A stretch of 64,000 bases of DNA from an uncultured Umboniibacter sp. (GTDB taxonomy: Bacteria > Pseudomonadota > Gammaproteobacteria > Pseudomonadales > DSM-25080): contig NZ_CANMGY010000005.1 of NCBI RefSeq assembly GCF_947497555.1, positions 124,001-188,000 of the forward strand, read 5' to 3'. Below, piece by piece: positions 56,226 to 64,000 of the stretch. The position numbers and the translations under genes are program-made. Below the pieces are notes generated by a model. The model had not been told where the DNA came from. It saw only the letters and a program-made list of their open reading frames with translations, and searched no databases. The stretch's first letter is position 1; every line of letters begins with the position of its first letter.

Positions 56226-58819
56226 CACAGCAAACTCTTACTCACGACCTCATAGAGGTCTTTCGATAGTGTTGAGCACCCGGATAACCGCTCTAAAACG
56301 GCCTTCATCGCGGCCGAACGGGTCAAGTCGAGATTGCGCCAGCGAGTAAGCGGAGCCGCTAACCTAGACGCTGTTTGAGGATTCGATTCATCAATCTTAA
56401 GTACCATATCGCCTAGATACTCGTAACCGGAGCCATCTTTAGCGTGGAATAACGGCGTATTGTCGCTGGCAAAGCTACCGAACACCGCACGAACTTTATT
56501 CGGGTTATCGAAATCGAATGCAGGATGCTCGGTAATGCGTTGGATATCAGCAAGTGCTGCGCCATTTCTAGCACTCGCCTGGAGTGCAAAGGCAGTATTC
56601 AAAACTAGGCCGTCGGTGGCCCATTGCGCCATGAATTCGTTCATGGGGTGCCTATCGGCATAGCGGAATAAACTTCGGAGCGCCGATAACTGATCCGTCA
56701 TATTGTTGGCACTGTTAAACTGCGCTTCCGCTGCAGAGCTTTCCCCTAGCATGACACTATAATCAAGCGCTAAGTTTTGGAGTAATCGTTGCCCTACTTG
56801 CTCTGCGGATGGTTGATACTCATCCCAGTTCATTCGCTGTGCAACGATAGCCTTAAATTCGCTAGCGAGTTCATTGGCTATCGCAGCCTTGACACGCCCC
56901 TTCGCCTCAAATAATGCTAACGGATCTATGCCCTCGCCCTGCTGGAGAAGGGCGTCACTTGGCAGCGACAGACTATAAGCGCGTAACGCTGGATCGGCAT
57001 TCTCATCCATTAATACCGCTCGTAAGGCCTCGCTAAGAAGCGGACACAGCGAATACTCAGCTAACTTAGCGCGCTCGATCTCGGCCAATAGCAGCTTCTG
57101 ACTACTATCCCAGCGAACATACGCATCGGTATCACGAGCAATGAGAAAACGCCTTTGCTCGTCGCTAAGCTCATCAACTAATTTAACGGGAGCAGAAAAG
57201 TCTCGGAGTAAACTAGGAACGGGGCGCTCGTTAAAGGGGCCAAACTTTACGGAGGCTGAATATTGGTCAAACTCATACACCCACTCGGTATTATCTGCGC
57301 TTTCCGAGCCGGCTTGAGCAATAGGCAACGCGCCAGCCTCACCTAGTAGGCTTAAGCGAATAGGAATGACCAGTGGCTCCCACTTCGTTCGATCACCCGC
57401 CAGCGGAAGGGCTTGTTCAAACGTCAACTCATAATAGCCTGAGGTCTCGTCCCACTTCTCGGTAACGCTAACTTCTGGCGTGCCTGCCTGAGAATACCAA
57501 TGCATAAATTGACTAAAATCGCGATCACTTGCGTCGGCCATGGCAGAAATAAAGTCTTCGATTGTCGCGGCCTTGCCATCATTACGATCGAAGTAGAGGT
57601 CTGAACCTTTACGAAAGGCTTCATCACCCATCAAAGTATTGATCATCCGCACCACCTCAGCACCTTTCTCGTACACCGTGAGCGTGTAGAAGTTGGAAAT
57701 CTCAATATAGGAGGCTGGGCGAACTGGATGGGCCAACGGGCCTGCGTCCTCAGCAAACTGTCGCGCACGCAACAGTGCAACATCCTCTATTCGCTTCACT
57801 GCTGCCGAACCCATGTCCGCAGAGAATTGTGCATCGCGATAAACCGTGAAACCTTCCTTCAAACTCAACTGAAACCAGTCACGACAGGTTACCCTATTGC
57901 CGCTCCAATTATGGAAGTACTCGTGCGCAACAATCCCTTCAATTCGTTGAAACGCCTGATCGGTGGTTGTTTCTGGCTTTGCTAATACGCAGGATGAATT
58001 GAAGATATTAAGACTTTTGTTTTCCATGGCCCCCATGTTGAAATCATCAACGGCGACGATATTAAACAGATCTAAGTCGTACTCTCGACCATAGCGTTCT
58101 TCGTCCCAGGTCATGGAGCGTTTAAGCGCCTCAAGCGCGAAATCACATTTATCTAAATCCTTGGCCTCCACATACAGGTGAAGGTCGACCTTACGACCGC
58201 TAGCGGTAACAAAAACATCGTTTTGGGCCTGAAGATCACCCGCTACTAGCGCAAATAAATAGCTCGGCTTTGGAAATGGATCATACCAAACACTAAAGTG
58301 TCGATTATCTGCAAGGTCACCCGACAACTCCAAATTTCCGTTGCTCAAAAGCACCGGACATTCAGCCTTATCAGCCTCTATACGGACACGGTAGGTTGCT
58401 AATACATCGGGGCGATCGGGGAATAAGCTGATGCGTCGGAAACCCTCTGCCTCGCACTGAGTACAAAACATGGAGGCACTGCGGTAGAGCCCCTCAAGCG
58501 CTTTATTCTCCAGCGGGTTGATTTCAGTGGTCACCCGAACAGTCACCTCAGCGGCATCACAGGGAATACGCAGTAATTCCTCGTCACGCTGATACTCATC
58601 CTGAGACAAAGCTCGGCCATTGAGTTCAATCTCAACCAAGGTGAGCTCAAACCCATTGAGGATAATGATCGGCTCTCCCTGCGGATGGCGCTGCATCGTC
58701 ATAGTCGACACCACACGCGTTTGCGTTGAATGGATATTGAAATCTAATTCAACGTGGGAAACACTGAAGTTCGCTGGGCGATAATCCGCCAGATAGATAG
58801 TGCTGGGTTGTGTACTCAT
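56225..58819 (-). CDS. pepN: Aminopeptidase N (M1 family)
   Basis: An 864-residue cytoplasmic zinc aminopeptidase. The GAMEN substrate motif is at 263-267, the HEYFHNW zinc site at 299-305 with the third ligand E322 (SLKEGFT), followed by the Ig-like and helical C-terminal domains. Length matches E. coli PepN (870). It is preceded by DUF2797 by six bases and joined to smr by a TGATG overlap. Confidence 0.97.
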   Translation of the reverse strand: MSTQPSTIYLADYRPANFSVSHVELDFNIHSTQTRVVSTMTMQRHPQGEPIIILNGFELTLVEIELNGRALSQDEYQRDEELLRIPCDAAEVTVRVTTEINPLENKALEGLYRSASMFCTQCEAEGFRRISLFPDRPDVLATYRVRIEADKAECPVLLSNGNLELSGDLADNRHFSVWYDPFPKPSYLFALVAGDLQAQNDVFVTASGRKVDLHLYVEAKDLDKCDFALEALKRSMTWDEERYGREYDLDLFNIVAVDDFNMGAMENKSLNIFNSSCVLAKPETTTDQAFQRIEGIVAHEYFHNWSGNRVTCRDWFQLSLKEGFTVYRDAQFSADMGSAAVKRIEDVALLRARQFAEDAGPLAHPVRPASYIEISNFYTLTVYEKGAEVVRMINTLMGDEAFRKGSDLYFDRNDGKAATIEDFISAMADASDRDFSQFMHWYSQAGTPEVSVTEKWDETSGYYELTFEQALPLAGDRTKWEPLVIPIRLSLLGEAGALPIAQAGSESADNTEWVYEFDQYSASVKFGPFNERPVPSLLRDFSAPVKLVDELSDEQRRFLIARDTDAYVRWDSSQKLLLAEIERAKLAEYSLCPLLSEALRAVLMDENADPALRAYSLSLPSDALLQQGEGIDPLALFEAKGRVKAAIANELASEFKAIVAQRMNWDEYQPSAEQVGQRLLQNLALDYSVMLGESSAAEAQFNSANNMTDQLSALRSLFRYADRHPMNEFMAQWATDGLVLNTAFALQASARNGAALADIQRITEHPAFDFDNPNKVRAVFGSFASDNTPLFHAKDGSGYEYLGDMVLKIDESNPQTASRLAAPLTRWRNLDLTRSAAMKAVLERLSGCSTLSKDLYEVVSKSLL

Positions 58820-58825
58820 AGCGTC

Positions 58826-59644
58826 TTAGTTCACCTTACATTCAATGTCGTAACCGGTGTATTTTCTTAGGTTGATAACACCGGTGTCGAAAATCAGATA
58901 TTGTCCTTTGATGCCCATCAGCTTCCCCTCTACCACTCCCAGCTTTTCAAGATTTAATGATACGACCTTGGTAGGATATTCAGTGACAGGGTAGCTGGTC
59001 CGCCAAACAGAAGGGACTAACGGCACGATGGCTTGCGGCCCGAAGGCGAATTGCAAATCCTCCACATATTCACCCAGTCGCTTCTGCATTCCGACGGCCT
59101 CTTGAGCTAAGTCTATCTCTGGAACCTCATTCTTGAGCATAGCGCGCCAATTTGTTTTATCGGCTACAGCGCCCTTCGCATGAGTTTCGATTAGGCCAGA
59201 GAGCCTGCGTGTGGCAACGCGATATAAGGGAACCGCTGCCACCGCACCCTGATCAAGCCAGCGTGTTGGGACTTGGGTATGACGAGTAATACCTATTTTA
59301 AGCCCCGATGAATTGGCTAAATAGACAATGTGGTCGATCTCACAATTCGCTTTTCCCCACTCAGGATCCCGACAGGTTCCTACATGAAGGTGGCATTTCT
59401 CCGGACTCATAATGCAACTATCACACTGCGGTAGCGTCTGCATACAGTTGAAACAATACCCCTGCGAATAGCTTTTCTTAGTGACCTTCGCGCAGTGAGC
59501 ACAGCGAATCTCTCCATGAAAACGCAGCGACAGCGAGCTACCGATTAACTCATTCAGTGATAACTGCTGATCACCCAAACGAAGTGTGTATTGCGCTAGC
59601 CCCTCGGGCGACTCAACGCCTAATTTAGTTGCTAACCCCCGCAC
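58826..59644 (-). CDS. DUF2797 protein with Cys cluster and GIY-YIG-like segment
   Basis: A 272-residue protein of unknown function. N-terminal cysteine pairs at 48/51, 64/67 and 74/77, plus 84, 91 and 101, suggest two zinc or metal sites. Residues 106-135 read IVYLANSSGLKIGITR...R128...QGA, then IE153, a pattern similar to GIY-YIG nucleases of the T5orf172 kind (VYL, KIGIT, R, E). The C-terminal part has a conserved PVTEYPTKVVSLNLEK and GQYLIFD block. GTG at 59644, one base after the DUF1315 stop; start is inferred from this spacing. Family known as DUF2797; activity not established. Confidence 0.8.
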   Translation of the reverse strand: MRGLATKLGVESPEGLAQYTLRLGDQQLSLNELIGSSLSLRFHGEIRCAHCAKVTKKSYSQGYCFNCMQTLPQCDSCIMSPEKCHLHVGTCRDPEWGKANCEIDHIVYLANSSGLKIGITRHTQVPTRWLDQGAVAAVPLYRVATRRLSGLIETHAKGAVADKTNWRAMLKNEVPEIDLAQEAVGMQKRLGEYVEDLQFAFGPQAIVPLVPSVWRTSYPVTEYPTKVVSLNLEKLGVVEGKLMGIKGQYLIFDTGVINLRKYTGYDIECKVN

Positions 59645-59645
59645 C

Positions 59646-59894
59646 CTATTTATCCCACTTCAATGGCTGCACATCACCCGTTTCACAATGATCGTGCTTC
59701 GGGTTGTAGATATAACCTACGCGTTCATCTTCAGGGAGATGCATCTCACCGTAGGCAATCACGGCCGCCATGCAGTGCTTGCGCTGCTCTGGACTAATAG
59801 CTTTACCATCGGGCCACTTACCCGTTTCGAGTGCAGACTTTAACGCATCGTACTGATGGCGAGGCATTTGGCGAATGGCTTCAGAGTATTCCAT
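59646..59894 (-). CDS. YeaC-like DUF1315 protein
   Basis: An 82-residue soluble protein of the DUF1315/YeaC family: MPRHQYDALKSALETGKWPDG (shortened here as HQYDALKSALE) and the PEQRKHCMAAVIAYGE block. Function unknown. ATG at 59894 has AGGAAT just upstream; the frame is open further to 59972 but without family match. It is the first gene of the run DUF1315-DUF2797-pepN-smr, a gene order known from Pseudomonas. Confidence 0.85.
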   Translation of the reverse strand: MEYSEAIRQMPRHQYDALKSALETGKWPDGKAISPEQRKHCMAAVIAYGEMHLPEDERVGYIYNPKHDHCETGDVQPLKWDK

Positions 59895-59987
59895 GTTGAT
59901 TCCTATCTTTTTTAGACTCACGAAGCTTACCGAGCACCGAAACAGTCGTATTCGGTCGTGACGATAACGCAAGCTATTGAGTCCTAA

Positions 59988-60911
59988 TTATACGTGAAAA
60001 TATTGTTCTGGATTAAGTGCGGTGTCTTGATGATAAAGCCTGTAGGCGACCAATGGTCCGTCGCCGGCGACGGAAAAATCAACGCAGGCAATATTCGAAC
60101 TAAATAAGTTTGCCGGTAAACTCTGCCAGTAGTGGCCAACAAACAACGGTCGTTCCCTCTCACTATAGAGACAGAGCTGTTGCTTCTGGATAGCTGTCAG
60201 TTCACGAACAGCAAGCTCTGGTGGTAAAGCCTGTTGCTGCAGCAATACATTGCCGTAGTTCGTTGCCGGCTCACCCCAGAATTTAGCACGAATTCGCTTT
60301 CTAGAAACGCCATCATTCCCAGAGAGAAAATAACCTTCAGGTAGGCGAAGATTTAAACCTCGAGTTAATCGATCTAACCCCTGGAGTAACCACGGGTTGC
60401 GATCCGAATCCTTTAGAATGTCAGGCGACAAACAGCAACTTCCATAGGTATCAATAAAGCGGCTAATAAAGTTTTGATCCCACAGGGCGTGAGCAATACG
60501 AAACTTCGGAAACTCTAAAAAAAGCGGTTGGTAGCTTAACCAACTGACAAATGATTTCGCTTCGTCTTCAGAAAATGCATCAAGCGTAGCCGCAAGCTGT
60601 AATTGGTTCGCCTTACTGTGAGGATGAGCAAAGGTATTAGACAGTCCTAGTGGTCGAAACCAGTTAATTAAATTAAGTTCGTGATTGCCTAAAACTAAGA
60701 ACGCATGGTCAGCCCCTACCATACGACTAACTATTTCGACCACCCGCCGGACGTTGGGGCCACGATCGATGATGTCGCCCACAAAAATTGCTTTACGTTC
60801 TGGGTGTTGAAATACCCCAGACGCTTCGCGATAGCCCAAGGCCAATAGTAAATCTTCGAGTTTCTCAGACTCACCATGGATATCGCCGATGATGTCGAAT
60901 CCGGTACTCAC
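59988..60911 (-). CDS. Calcineurin-like metallophosphoesterase
   Basis: A 307-residue enzyme with the metal motifs GDIHG (9-13), GDIIDRG (45-51) and GNHE (75-78), and later histidines including HYWQ. It resembles the bacterial ApaH/PrpA-like phosphoprotein or dinucleoside-tetraphosphate phosphatases, but the substrate cannot be told. Start is GTG at 60911, overlapping the nadK stop (GTGA), so the two are probably co-translated. Confidence 0.87.
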   Translation of the reverse strand: MSTGFDIIGDIHGESEKLEDLLLALGYREASGVFQHPERKAIFVGDIIDRGPNVRRVVEIVSRMVGADHAFLVLGNHELNLINWFRPLGLSNTFAHPHSKANQLQLAATLDAFSEDEAKSFVSWLSYQPLFLEFPKFRIAHALWDQNFISRFIDTYGSCCLSPDILKDSDRNPWLLQGLDRLTRGLNLRLPEGYFLSGNDGVSRKRIRAKFWGEPATNYGNVLLQQQALPPELAVRELTAIQKQQLCLYSERERPLFVGHYWQSLPANLFSSNIACVDFSVAGDGPLVAYRLYHQDTALNPEQYFHV

Positions 60912-61783
60912 ACCAACCTACTCCCCCAGCCCAACTTAGAGCGACAGATCTGGTAAAAATTATGATTCGTCGGATGTATCAGTGTTAATGGTTTCTCATA
61001 TTGTTTAACAATCAGCTCATCGCCAGGTTGAGTCGCAGCATGCGACTGGCCATCACAGGTAACGCGAGGATACGTCCGATTATGCTTAGCAATAACAATG
61101 CGGAGTTCACTCGTCCCTGGTACAACAATCGGGCGATTAGTCAGACCATGAGGAAACATCGGCACCATTACAAAGGCGTTGAGACTCGGATGAAGTAGCG
61201 GTCCACCCGCAGAAAGACTATAGGCAGTTGAGCCCGTTGGCGTGGCCAGAATCAATCCATCGGAACTCTGAGAATATACAAAATGCCCGTCTATGAAGAC
61301 TTCAAATTCGATCATTCGAACAGACTGACCGGGGTGTAATACCACGTCATTTAGCGCTTGCGAATTGGCAATCTCAACACCGTTGCGATAGAGCGTTGCA
61401 TCCAGCAAAAAGCGCTTTTCCTCGTAGTAGTTACCATCCAATATCCGACTGATACTCGGCTCTACTTCGGAAGGAACAATATCTGTTAAGAATCCGAGCT
61501 TTCCTCTATTGACCCCTAACATTGGTACATCATAAGCCGCTAATTTACGCGCACTACCCAATAACGTGCCATCACCGCCAACCACGATGACCAGATTAGC
61601 TTGCTGACCGATATCATCGATTCCTACTAACTCAACGTTTTTTAGCTGCTCAACGTAGGGATTAGAGCGATCAATAAGCACCTTAACGCCGCGCTTAACT
61701 AGCACATCGACCACCGAAACCATTGTCTCAGCAACCTGTGGGTTATATTTATGTCCTAAGATCCCCACGCGCTCAATTTTCAT
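60908..61783 (-). CDS. nadK: NAD(+) kinase
   Basis: NadK phosphorylates NAD+ to NADP+ in the cytoplasm. The 291-residue protein has the GGDGT motif (69-73), the NRGKLGFLTD block and the ATPTGSTAYSLSAGGP block, as in E. coli NadK (292 residues). It leads a two-gene unit with the metallophosphoesterase. Position is far from sthA and the GAPDH gene, so no operon link among the NADP(H) enzymes. Confidence 0.96.
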   Translation of the reverse strand: MKIERVGILGHKYNPQVAETMVSVVDVLVKRGVKVLIDRSNPYVEQLKNVELVGIDDIGQQANLVIVVGGDGTLLGSARKLAAYDVPMLGVNRGKLGFLTDIVPSEVEPSISRILDGNYYEEKRFLLDATLYRNGVEIANSQALNDVVLHPGQSVRMIEFEVFIDGHFVYSQSSDGLILATPTGSTAYSLSAGGPLLHPSLNAFVMVPMFPHGLTNRPIVVPGTSELRIVIAKHNRTYPRVTCDGQSHAATQPGDELIVKQYEKPLTLIHPTNHNFYQICRSKLGWGSRLV

Positions 61784-61818
61784 GCTGTTCCTAGCCTATT
61801 AAGTTTTATATGAGCATA

Positions 61819-62667
61819 TCACAAGTTAGCAATTTGCGAACGCATTCCACCCGTATGGACAAGACATTTAGGTCCCCTGAAATTTGAGGCCATCAGAGTT
61901 TCTAGTGCGTGGATATTATAGACACGGTCCAAAGATAGCTTTATGTCTGCACAGTGGGCCAGTCTTAGCTCATCGGCGGCCCTTAGTTTCGCGAAGCGTT
62001 TCCGGGGTTGATACCAAGCGATTTCGGCATTGTCGAGCTCATCAAAACCAAGTTGCGAGGGGGTGACCACCGGGGTGACCATTAGCCGATGGCGATCATT
62101 CAGATGCTTAGCCAAATAACGCGCTGTCGTTCCCGTACCGGCGGCCAAGTGAAATTCCGTCGGCGCTACAAACTGATGGTTCAATTTCGTCGCTAACAGT
62201 CTCAACCCGAACTCGGCCTCAGCACCATTCCCACCTTCAGGGATAATGCATGAGGCGTTATGAATTCGACCTAAAGATTGTCGGTACGCCTCATCGTTAC
62301 GTGCTCGTTGATAATCTTTGCTAGCTAAATAATGGCAACTAACTCCGCTTTCTCTCAACAGCCTTACTACTCTACTATCGACATTCGATTGCGTGGTGTA
62401 GGACCGACGAATATAAACCACTATTCGAAAGCTATCAGCCAACGCTGCCAAAGCGTAGAGGTGATTTGAATGTTCCCCACCAAAACTAACTAACGTATCT
62501 CCGATCGAGACCTCTTCTAGAAAGCCAATAAGTTTGAAGAGCTTGTTACCGCCCCATTGGTGATTAACAGCATCTAGGTGGGCCACATAGAACTTACAGG
62601 CGTCCATGCTGTATTCGCGTACCAGTAGCTTTTTGGTGAGGGCCTCTCTAAGATGGATTAAAGACAT
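61819..62667 (-). CDS. PLP-dependent lyase/deaminase (D-cysteine desulfhydrase/ACC deaminase family)
   Basis: A 282-residue fold-type II PLP enzyme: GGNKLFKL (about 39-46) with the PLP lysine, SFGGEHSNHLYALA, and the phosphate-binding AAGTGTTARYL loop. Relatives usually have GGNKxRKL; here the Arg is Phe. It may open a D-amino acid or ACC-type ring, but the substrate cannot be assigned. The N-terminal start is ATG at 62667 (TTG one codon earlier). It is divergent from the sensor kinase, 44 bases apart. It ends in the usual HTGGMRS block. Confidence 0.82.
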   Translation of the reverse strand: MSLIHLREALTKKLLVREYSMDACKFYVAHLDAVNHQWGGNKLFKLIGFLEEVSIGDTLVSFGGEHSNHLYALAALADSFRIVVYIRRSYTTQSNVDSRVVRLLRESGVSCHYLASKDYQRARNDEAYRQSLGRIHNASCIIPEGGNGAEAEFGLRLLATKLNHQFVAPTEFHLAAGTGTTARYLAKHLNDRHRLMVTPVVTPSQLGFDELDNAEIAWYQPRKRFAKLRAADELRLAHCADIKLSLDRVYNIHALETLMASNFRGPKCLVHTGGMRSQIANL

Positions 62668-62714
62668 CAATGTTCCAATAATTAAAATAATCAGAATAGC
62701 TGATAGGAGTTATG

Positions 62715-63986
62715 ATGGATATCCTAGCCATCGCCGTTATCTGTATTGCGTCGTCAACGGTCTTTAGTGTACTAATCTGCCGAGCTTTTTATCAAAATCG
62801 TAATGCGACCGCAGATAGCTCCGATCACCAATCCTTCGCGAGCGTCAAACAAAGTGCCCAAGAGCTTATACTAGACCAGCTTCCTGCTGCTATGTTTTGC
62901 GTCGATACACACGGATATATTCTATATAGCAACGAGATTGCTAAGAAGGTACTCCCTTCTATTCCTAAACTACCGGGGGAGATTAATTTCAACCGCTTAA
63001 TCGATAAGGTCCTCGATGACTACAGCGATATAGACTTTAACAGGCTAATTGCTCGTAAACGTTCATTAACCCATCCAAACGTCGGAAAGTTTCTTGAATT
63101 AGGATGGCTTGAAACTAAGATGAAAATTAGTGTTTTAGACAATCGACGTGGCGCCGTCATTGCGTTGACTAACGCCTCAGCGGAATTTGATTTACTCGCC
63201 CGAGAGAAATTCTTTACGCAGATGACAACGATTGAAACCCTCACTACCGGTATCGCCCACGAAATCAACAACCCGTTAATGGCTGTGACGACTACCTGCT
63301 CAACCTTGGCAAAGCGGTTAGATATTGAAAACCCAAAGGTTAACGAAGTATTACTGGCTCACGATATTAAACCTGACAACTTCGCGAGCGTTATCAATAG
63401 CCTAAAACTCAAGCCTATTACCGCAAATATTATTAGCGCCACCACGCGATTATCAGACCTAGTCGCCAACATGTTAACTTTTGGCCGGTCATCATCAACA
63501 CCCATCGAACCCACTGACGTTTGCCAACTTGTCAACTCTGCTGCTGCAGAATTCGGACTTGAGAGTAAGATCCAGGTTGAACTCATCCCCTGTACTAACT
63601 GTTTTGAACCTGTCTTGTGCAATCCCATTGAGATACGTCAGGTAGTTGATAATATTTTAGGCAATGCGGGGGATGCCGCAGCGGGTGGCGATATTCCCCA
63701 GATAACCATCGTCCAGTCACAGGCCGATGGTTATCAGATTTTGACAATTAGTAATAACGGTGAGCCGATTGACCCAAACGTGGCAGAGCAGGTCTTTGCC
63801 CCATTCTTCACCACAAAAGAGGCGGGGTCTGGATATGGATTGGGTTTAAGCCTTTGTTTTCACATCATCGAAAATCGCCACGGCGGCTCTATCCGTATAG
63901 GTCTTAATGATCGAGGTGAAACCGAAGTGACGATTGAGTTGCCCATCCGCCCCCTTGACAAGGCGCGAAGATATTCAGCGGACTAA
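62715..63986 (+). CDS. Sensor histidine kinase (orphan)
   Basis: A 423-residue membrane-anchored kinase: one N-terminal transmembrane helix (about 2-22), a PAS-like domain (about 55-160), the dimerisation helix with phospho-accepting H182 (GIAHEINNPL), and the ATPase with N317 (NILGNAGDAA), the GSGYGLGLSL G2 box and a G1 box ISNNGEPI, where an Asn replaces the usual Asp. The insertion between the H box and the second DHp helix (about residues 195-240) is longer than normal. No response regulator is adjacent. ATG at 62715 follows AGGAG by five bases. The last 14 bases of the window are empty. Confidence 0.88.
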   Translation: MDILAIAVICIASSTVFSVLICRAFYQNRNATADSSDHQSFASVKQSAQELILDQLPAAMFCVDTHGYILYSNEIAKKVLPSIPKLPGEINFNRLIDKVLDDYSDIDFNRLIARKRSLTHPNVGKFLELGWLETKMKISVLDNRRGAVIALTNASAEFDLLAREKFFTQMTTIETLTTGIAHEINNPLMAVTTTCSTLAKRLDIENPKVNEVLLAHDIKPDNFASVINSLKLKPITANIISATTRLSDLVANMLTFGRSSSTPIEPTDVCQLVNSAAAEFGLESKIQVELIPCTNCFEPVLCNPIEIRQVVDNILGNAGDAAAGGDIPQITIVQSQADGYQILTISNNGEPIDPNVAEQVFAPFFTTKEAGSGYGLGLSLCFHIIENRHGGSIRIGLNDRGETEVTIELPIRPLDKARRYSAD

Positions 63987-64000
63987 GCCTCTAAACAGCG

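Overview
The window reads as a chromosomal core segment of a free-living, probably marine gammaproteobacterium. The evidence is gene content and order: an Nqr sodium-pumping NADH dehydrogenase, a UvrY/GacA-UvrC-PgsA-tRNA block, LolCDE, LexA next to a PsrA-like regulator, an RlmKL/RMF/PyrD group and the giant 180-kDa class NAD-glutamate dehydrogenase. As I recall it, much of this order matches the murB-to-gdhB stretch of Pseudomonas chromosomes, so I place it near Pseudomonadales/Cellvibrionales. The species cannot be named from the sequence. I see no rRNA, CRISPR array, insertion sequence, prophage or plasmid gene, and no broken genes apart from pdxJ, which is cut by the window edge.

Layout. 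1-2 kb: 3' part of pdxJ, a DUF2520 dehydrogenase-like gene and a hotdog thioesterase. 2-9 kb: PLP amino-acid decarboxylase, TetR regulator divergent from tesB, hrpB helicase, MAPEG membrane protein. 9-12.5 kb (minus strand): uvrY/gacA-uvrC-pgsA followed by tRNA-Gly, -Cys and -Leu. 12.5-17 kb (minus): a tightly coupled envelope operon exbB-exbD-lpxK-kdsB-phosphatase-murB. 17-23 kb: comEC overlapping head-to-head with a flavodoxin gene, a DUF2062 gene, and lolC-lolD-lolE. 23-26 kb: a small secreted protein plus glycerophosphodiesterase, then sthA and nqrM. 26-32.6 kb (minus): apbE and nqrF-nqrA. 32.8-39 kb: long-form GAPDH divergent from mfd-csiV. 39-47 kb: cold-shock protein, phosphoribosyltransferase, psrA-like regulator divergent from lexA, small conserved genes, topA, universal stress protein, tatD. 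47-56 kb: glutaredoxin-like protein, rlmKL, rmf (58 codons, GTG start), pyrD, gdhB. 55.6-64 kb: DUF1315-DUF2797-pepN-smr operon, nadK-metallophosphoesterase, a PLP lyase and an orphan sensor kinase.

How the genes work together. The nqr genes with ApbE (covalent FMN attachment) and NqrM (iron/maturation factor) form a complete production set for Na+-NQR; SthA and GAPDH next door also act on NAD(P)H. ExbB/D, LpxK, KdsB, MurB and LolCDE all serve envelope assembly. UvrC, Mfd, LexA, HrpB and TopA are DNA repair, SOS, helicase and topology functions. RMF and UspA are stationary-phase or stress functions.

Regulatory DNA visible by eye includes two LexA boxes over the lexA promoter, a perfect 16+16 bp palindrome over the psrA-like promoter, a consensus sigma70 promoter ahead of the tRNA cluster, two clear bidirectional/intrinsic terminators, and a terminator-shaped hairpin hidden inside the first codons of apbE just after nqrF. 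No wholly novel multi-gene system is evident; the best leads are that embedded terminator, the DUF2797 protein with a GIY-YIG-like pattern, the Bacteroidota-like PdxJ, and an orphan plus-strand terminator near 8.3 kb. No stretch longer than about 300 bases lacks a gene; the longest gaps are 39524-39804 (cold-shock promoter, otherwise nothing recognised) and 8211-8436.
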